Below are positions 41,491 through 45,052 of a DNA stretch of 45,052 nt, in pieces (within the stretch, counting starts at the first letter, position 1; the number at the start of each line of letters is the position of its first letter). The stretch spans positions 1 to 45,052 of the forward strand of contig CAZWVT010000010.1 in the NCBI GenBank assembly GCA_964636665.1, in the 5' to 3' direction. Made by a program: the position numbers and the translations under genes. Below the pieces are notes generated by a model. That model was given only the letters and a program-made list of their open reading frames with translations, did not search any database and was not told the origin of the DNA. The DNA is from JAAYLC01 sp964636665 (lineage in GTDB: Bacteria; Bacteroidota; Bacteroidia; Flavobacteriales; Flavobacteriaceae).

Positions 41491-42189
41491 ATGATTAATT
41501 CATTTATTCAAGAAGGAGTTGAAGTTGCTTCAGAAATGGAACCGATATCTGAAGAAAGAACATTGTCTATAATGGATCTCTTGCTTAGCGGAGGTCCTGC
41601 TGGTCAGATAATTATTTTGATTTTGTTTATCTTGCTGTTTGTGGCAGTTTATATTTATTTTGAAAGACTTTTTGCTATCAAAGCAGCTTCTAAATCTGAC
41701 GAAAATTTTATGAATCAGATTCACGACCATGTCGCCAAAGGCAATTTGCAAGCTGCAAAACTTCTCTGTGCTCAAAACGATACGCCTGTAGCCAATATGA
41801 CTGCCAAAGGATTGTCTCGAATTGGAAGTCCATTGGAAGATATCAATACCGCTATCGAAAATGTGGGTAAATTGGAAGTTTATAAATTAGAAAAAAATGT
41901 AAGTATTCTTGCCACGATTGCCGGTGCCGGTCCGATGATTGGATTTCTTGGAACCGTAATCGGAATGGTAATGGCATTTCATGAATTGGCAACAACGAGC
42001 GGCCAAGCAGAAATGGGACTTTTAGCAGAGGGGATTTATACAGCGATGACCACCACAGTCGCCGGATTAATTGTAGGAATTGTAGCTTATATGGGATACA
42101 ATCACTTGGTTGTCCGTACCGATAAAGTAATTCACCAAATGGAAGCCACAGCTGTTGATTTTCTCGATATTTTAAATGAGCCTGCATAA
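41491..42189 (+). CDS. exbB: ExbB/TolQ-type proton channel
   Basis: Forms the pentameric proton channel that, with ExbD, energises TonB. 232 residues with three membrane segments: about 31-52 (GQIIILILFILLFVAVYIYF), about 131-155 (ATIAGAGPMIGFLGTVIGMVMAF, with the typical GxxGTVxG) and about 175-200 (IYTAMTTTVAGLIVGIVAYMGY). Its stop overlaps the exbD start by one base (TAATG), so they are translationally coupled. No visible promoter of its own at a good distance. Confidence 0.95.
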   Translation: MINSFIQEGVEVASEMEPISEERTLSIMDLLLSGGPAGQIIILILFILLFVAVYIYFERLFAIKAASKSDENFMNQIHDHVAKGNLQAAKLLCAQNDTPVANMTAKGLSRIGSPLEDINTAIENVGKLEVYKLEKNVSILATIAGAGPMIGFLGTVIGMVMAFHELATTSGQAEMGLLAEGIYTAMTTTVAGLIVGIVAYMGYNHLVVRTDKVIHQMEATAVDFLDILNEPA

Positions 42190-42581
42190 TGAATTTAAGA
42201 GGAAGAAATAAAGTAAGTGCGGCGTTCAGTATGAGCTCAATGACAGATATTGTTTTTCTGTTGTTGGTGTTCTTTCTGCTAACATCTCCGGCAATTACTC
42301 CAAACGCACTTGACTTGTTATTGCCCAAAGCACAAGGCAAAACAACAAGTGTGCAAAAAGCATCTGTAAGTATCACAAAAGACGGGAACTATTATGTAGA
42401 TGAACAACAAGTGCCGGTTGCATCTATAGAAAGTGTTTTAAAAGAAAAATTAGAAAATCAACACGAACCTACCATCATTCTGAGAGCTGAAGAAGGAGTG
42501 CCAATTGAAGACGCTGTATTCATAATGGATATCGCCAATCAAAATGGATATAAATTAGTATTGGCTGTACGTCCTAAATAA
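42189..42581 (+). CDS. exbD: ExbD/TolR-type energy transducer subunit
   Basis: 130 residues. One membrane helix follows the proton-binding D20 in SMTDIVFLLLVFFLLTSP, then a periplasmic domain ending with IEDAVFIMDIANQNGYKLVLAVRPK, as in ExbD. It starts within the stop codon of exbB and is followed after 15 nt by the tonB gene. Inner membrane. Confidence 0.95.
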   Translation: MNLRGRNKVSAAFSMSSMTDIVFLLLVFFLLTSPAITPNALDLLLPKAQGKTTSVQKASVSITKDGNYYVDEQQVPVASIESVLKEKLENQHEPTIILRAEEGVPIEDAVFIMDIANQNGYKLVLAVRPK

Positions 42582-42596
42582 GTTGGTTTTATTACA

Positions 42597-43415
42597 ATGG
42601 ACAAAAAGAATTCTAAATTTCTGAATACAAAACACAAACGGAAGAGTATGGCAATAACACTTGTTATCCATATTCTACTAATATTTTTATTGTTGATTGC
42701 CGGATTAAAATATATGGATCCGCCTGAGGTAAATGGAATTGCCATTAATTTTGGAAATTCAGAAACAGGTATGGGATCTGTCCAACCTCTGGAAATGATA
42801 GAGTCGGCACCTCAAAACAATGCATCATCAGAAAGTGTTCCGACAGAAATTGAAGAAGAAATTATTACCCAAGATGTAGAAGATGCACCGGTAATTGAAG
42901 AAAAAAAACCTGAAAAAGAAACCACAACCGTTCCCGAGCGACAAGAACAACCTGAAAAAGTAGAGCCAAAACCGGATCAGGAAACTTCGGATGCTTTGTC
43001 AAATATTTTAAACAGTCCGAAAAACGAAGGCACATCCCAAAGCGGAGAAGGAGATGACAGGACACCCGGCGACAAAGGTTCACCCGACGGAGATCCGAAT
43101 GCAAGCAGTTATTACGGAAGCGGCGTAGGATTGGATGGCGATGGAAATTATCAATTAGCTGGAAGACGTGCGTTAAACAAAGAACGTTACATTCCGGATT
43201 GTAACGAGTCAGGTACAGTGGTTGTCAACATCGAAGTAGATCGAAATGGAACAGTCACAAGAGCAACACCCGGAGTTCGCGGAACAACCAACACAGCACC
43301 TTGCCTTATGGAACCGGCACGAAGAGCCGCGCTTGAAACAAAATTTAATCCGGATGAAAATGCACCTCTGAAACAGGTAGGCAGAATCATCTATCGATTT
43401 AGTCTTTCTGAATAA
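42597..43415 (+). CDS. tonB: TonB-type energy transducer
   Basis: 272 residues. A basic N-terminus precedes a membrane anchor (about 18-40, ITLVIHILLIFLLLIAGL); a Pro/Glu/Lys-rich rod (about 85-135) spans the periplasm; a Gly/Asp/Ser-rich linker (about 145-185) follows; and the C-terminal TonB fold from about 187 has AGRRALNKERYIPDCNESGTVVVNIEVDRNGTV. It carries two cysteines (C202, C236), a possible disulfide. The protein transmits proton-motive force to outer-membrane receptors. Third gene of the exbB-exbD-tonB set. Confidence 0.92.
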   Translation: MDKKNSKFLNTKHKRKSMAITLVIHILLIFLLLIAGLKYMDPPEVNGIAINFGNSETGMGSVQPLEMIESAPQNNASSESVPTEIEEEIITQDVEDAPVIEEKKPEKETTTVPERQEQPEKVEPKPDQETSDALSNILNSPKNEGTSQSGEGDDRTPGDKGSPDGDPNASSYYGSGVGLDGDGNYQLAGRRALNKERYIPDCNESGTVVVNIEVDRNGTVTRATPGVRGTTNTAPCLMEPARRAALETKFNPDENAPLKQVGRIIYRFSLSE

Positions 43416-43442
43416 TAATACTTCTCGATTTTGTCTAAAAAA

Positions 43443-44669
43443 ATGACCTACCTGGAAACATTGGAATGGATGTTCGCCCAACTTCCAATGTATCAAAAAA
43501 TAGGTGGAGCTGCCTATAAAAAAGATTTGCAAGCCACTTTAAAATTGATGGATTATTTGAATCATCCTGAAAACGGATTTAAAAGCATTCACATAGCCGG
43601 TACAAACGGAAAAGGCAGTGTCAGCCACATGCTTGCTTCTGTTTTTCAAGAAGCAGGATATAAAACAGGATTGTACACATCTCCGCATCTAAAAGATTTT
43701 CGCGAGCGTGTAAAAATTAGCGGAAAAATGATTTCTGAAAATGCTGTAACGAATTTTATAAATTCCCACGCTTCTTTTCTACATGCAAATCAATTGTCAT
43801 TTTTTGAAATGACCGTCGGAATGGCTTTCGAGTATTTCAGAAATGAAAAAGTTGATATCGCAATCATTGAAACCGGTATGGGAGGGAGATTGGACAGTAC
43901 AAATGTAATCAAACCTGAGGTTTCGGTTATTACGAATATTGGATTGGACCACACGCAATTTCTGGGAAATTCACGGTCAGAGATTGCTGCCGAAAAAGCA
44001 GGTATCATAAAATACAAAAAGCCGGTTGTCATTGGAGAAAAAAATGAAGAAACACTTCCCGTATTTATAAAAATCGCACAAGAAAAAGAAGCGACGTTGA
44101 TTATTGCCGAAGATGATGAATCGTTTCAAAAGGAAGAAGTAATTTTGGATTTAAAAGGAGATTATCAACAAAAAAATTTAAAAACAGTTTTAAGTACGAT
44201 AAAAGTTCTTCAAGATTCAAATTGGAAACTTAATCAAGCCGACATTCTAACCGGATTGGCAAATGTGGTTAAAAATACCGGTTTATCCGGACGTTGGCAG
44301 GAACTTCAAAACAATCCAAAAGTTATATGCGATACGGGGCATAATAAAGAGGGCATCTTGTGGGTTGTCAATCAGTTAAAAAAAGAGAAATACAGAAAGT
44401 TACATATCGTTTTAGGTGTTGTTTCGGATAAAGATTTAAATCAAATTTTACCGCTATTTCCTAAAGATGCCATTTATTATTTCTGCAAACCCGATATTCC
44501 CCGTGGAATGCCTGCGGAATTATTAGAGAAATCCGCCAGTTCCTTTTTATTAAAAGGAGAATCTTATGAATCGGTTCAAGTTGCCTATCAAACTGCATTA
44601 AAACAAGCCGATGCGGAGGATTTAATTTTTGTAGGAGGAAGTACTTTTGTGGTTGCAGAGGTTGTTTGA
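43443..44669 (+). CDS. folC: Folylpolyglutamate synthase / dihydrofolate synthase
   Basis: Adds glutamate to dihydropteroate and folates. From the ATG at 43443 the protein has 408 residues; a TTG four codons upstream is possible but the ATG is better placed. It has the Mur-ligase-like P-loop GTNGKGSVSHML (53-64), TSPHLKDFRERVKISG, IIETGMGGRLDSTNVIKPEVSVITNIGLDHTQFLG, ICDTGHNKEGI and LVVLGVVSDKD-type segments (LGVVSDKDLNQIL). Starts 27 nt after tonB and is likely read from the same transcript. Cytoplasmic. Confidence 0.95.
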   Translation: MTYLETLEWMFAQLPMYQKIGGAAYKKDLQATLKLMDYLNHPENGFKSIHIAGTNGKGSVSHMLASVFQEAGYKTGLYTSPHLKDFRERVKISGKMISENAVTNFINSHASFLHANQLSFFEMTVGMAFEYFRNEKVDIAIIETGMGGRLDSTNVIKPEVSVITNIGLDHTQFLGNSRSEIAAEKAGIIKYKKPVVIGEKNEETLPVFIKIAQEKEATLIIAEDDESFQKEEVILDLKGDYQQKNLKTVLSTIKVLQDSNWKLNQADILTGLANVVKNTGLSGRWQELQNNPKVICDTGHNKEGILWVVNQLKKEKYRKLHIVLGVVSDKDLNQILPLFPKDAIYYFCKPDIPRGMPAELLEKSASSFLLKGESYESVQVAYQTALKQADAEDLIFVGGSTFVVAEVV

Positions 44670-44783
44670 AAGAAATTTAATCATTTAATGGGACTGTAAA
44701 GTATTTTGTGTTTTAACTTTAAAAAAACGAAAAATGGTTTTGAAATTCATAGACAAAAAAATTACTTTTAAAATTTTTATCTT

Positions 44784-44837
44784 ATGAATCCAGAATTAGA
44801 AAAACCTTATTTAATTAATCCGCTCTTTAAAAATTGA
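44784..44837 (+). CDS. Very short ORF before the last gene
   Basis: ATG at 44784 opens a 17-codon frame (MNPELEKPYLINPLFKN) that stops 6 nt before the ATG of the next gene. The position is that of a leader peptide or of a coupled upstream ORF, but there is no motif, and it may be chance. Confidence 0.15.
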   Translation: MNPELEKPYLINPLFKN

Positions 44838-44843
44838 ATATTG

Positions 44844-45052
44844 ATGAAATTTAAACAACTTTTACTTACCAATGATTGGCCGTCTATTTTATTTAAATTC
44901 CATGAAATATATCCTGACGCCGAGCATATAGAAGAATATGAGAAAATATTTGAAAACTTGGTGCAGATGCCTCCGGAAGAAATGGATGTATCAATCGTAA
45001 TTACAAAGAAAATTGATGGAGATGAAACATATTTTGATGTTTCAGGGCTTTA
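44844..45052 (+). CDS. N-terminal part of an unknown protein (cut by window end)
   Basis: An open frame from the ATG at 44844 runs off the right edge (69 codons seen). It starts MKFKQLLLTNDWPSILFKF, then HEIYPDAEHIEEYEKIFENLV, MPPEEMDVSIVITKK and TYFDVSGL. It looks cytoplasmic and helical, then beta. The layout recalls a small Bacteroidota family of about 140 residues of unknown function (DUF6557-like), but I am not sure. Composition is like its neighbours. Confidence 0.6.
   Translation, partial: MKFKQLLLTNDWPSILFKFHEIYPDAEHIEEYEKIFENLVQMPPEEMDVSIVITKKIDGDETYFDVSGL

Noticed and set aside
41852..42376. 174-codon reverse frame
   Set aside because: Antisense to exbB/exbD, both of which are certain; no sign of a real protein.
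1..45052. tRNA, rRNA, prophage, toxin-antitoxin or restriction genes
   Set aside because: I looked for cloverleaf-like GC-rich stems, integrases, methylases and small paired genes and found none that can be supported.

Overview
The window is a low-GC chromosomal segment that looks like a marine or host-associated member of the Bacteroidota, most likely order Flavobacteriales. The evidence is: C-terminal sorting domains of the type IX secretion system on two large secreted proteases; many upstream copies of the Bacteroidota-type -7 promoter box TAnnTTTG; gene families largely restricted to this phylum (DUF2480, DUF3078, 'putative porin'); and a flavobacterial gene order (rsmI / tdk-alr-mscL-asd, sufABCDSE-DUF59-DUF2480, nhaD-exbB-exbD-tonB-folC). 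There are no rRNA or tRNA genes, no CRISPR array, no complete insertion sequence and no prophage genes that I can see.

Layout. 1-2.2 kb: DoxX-type membrane protein, asd and mscL on the minus strand. 2.3-4.0 kb: tdk-alr, minus. 4.2-5.8 kb: a conserved acidic protein of unknown function coupled to rsmI, plus. 5.9-14.3 kb: a DUF3078 outer-membrane-type protein and a long iron-sulfur cluster assembly operon read right to left: sufA, sufB, a lipoprotein, sufC, sufD, sufS, a META-domain lipoprotein, sufE, a DUF59 protein and DUF2480. 14.4-20.1 kb: thiL, mfd and a TlpA-like thioredoxin (interrupted by a 100-N gap), plus. 20.1-24.7 kb: SCO-like protein (-), rseP (+), a small secreted protein (-), lysS (-). 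24.9-30.5 kb: a lipoprotein, a poorly coding stretch with a second 100-N gap flanked by a 14-bp direct repeat, then two tandem paralogous secreted metalloproteases. 30.6-39.8 kb: lipB, a secreted protein, a large beta-propeller-like lipoprotein, rnhB, a putative porin, an acyl-CoA dehydrogenase and anmK. 40.0-44.7 kb: nhaD, exbB, exbD, tonB and folC, plus. The right edge holds the start of one more gene.

How it works together: the suf block builds Fe-S clusters (scaffold SufBCD, sulfur donors SufS/SufE, carrier SufA, maturation factor DUF59). lipB and thiL serve cofactor synthesis, alr and anmK cell-wall supply and recycling, mfd/rsmI/lysS/rnhB information processing. nhaD and exbBD-tonB join sodium/proton exchange with energised outer-membrane uptake.

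Most of the window is core genome, and I found no convincing new multi-gene system. The most unusual points are two lipoproteins wired into the suf operon, a protease paralogue with Leu at the expected Met-turn position, an MscL with Ala at two pore glycine positions, a LysS with a C-terminal extension, near-leaderless promoters, and the repeat-flanked assembly gap.
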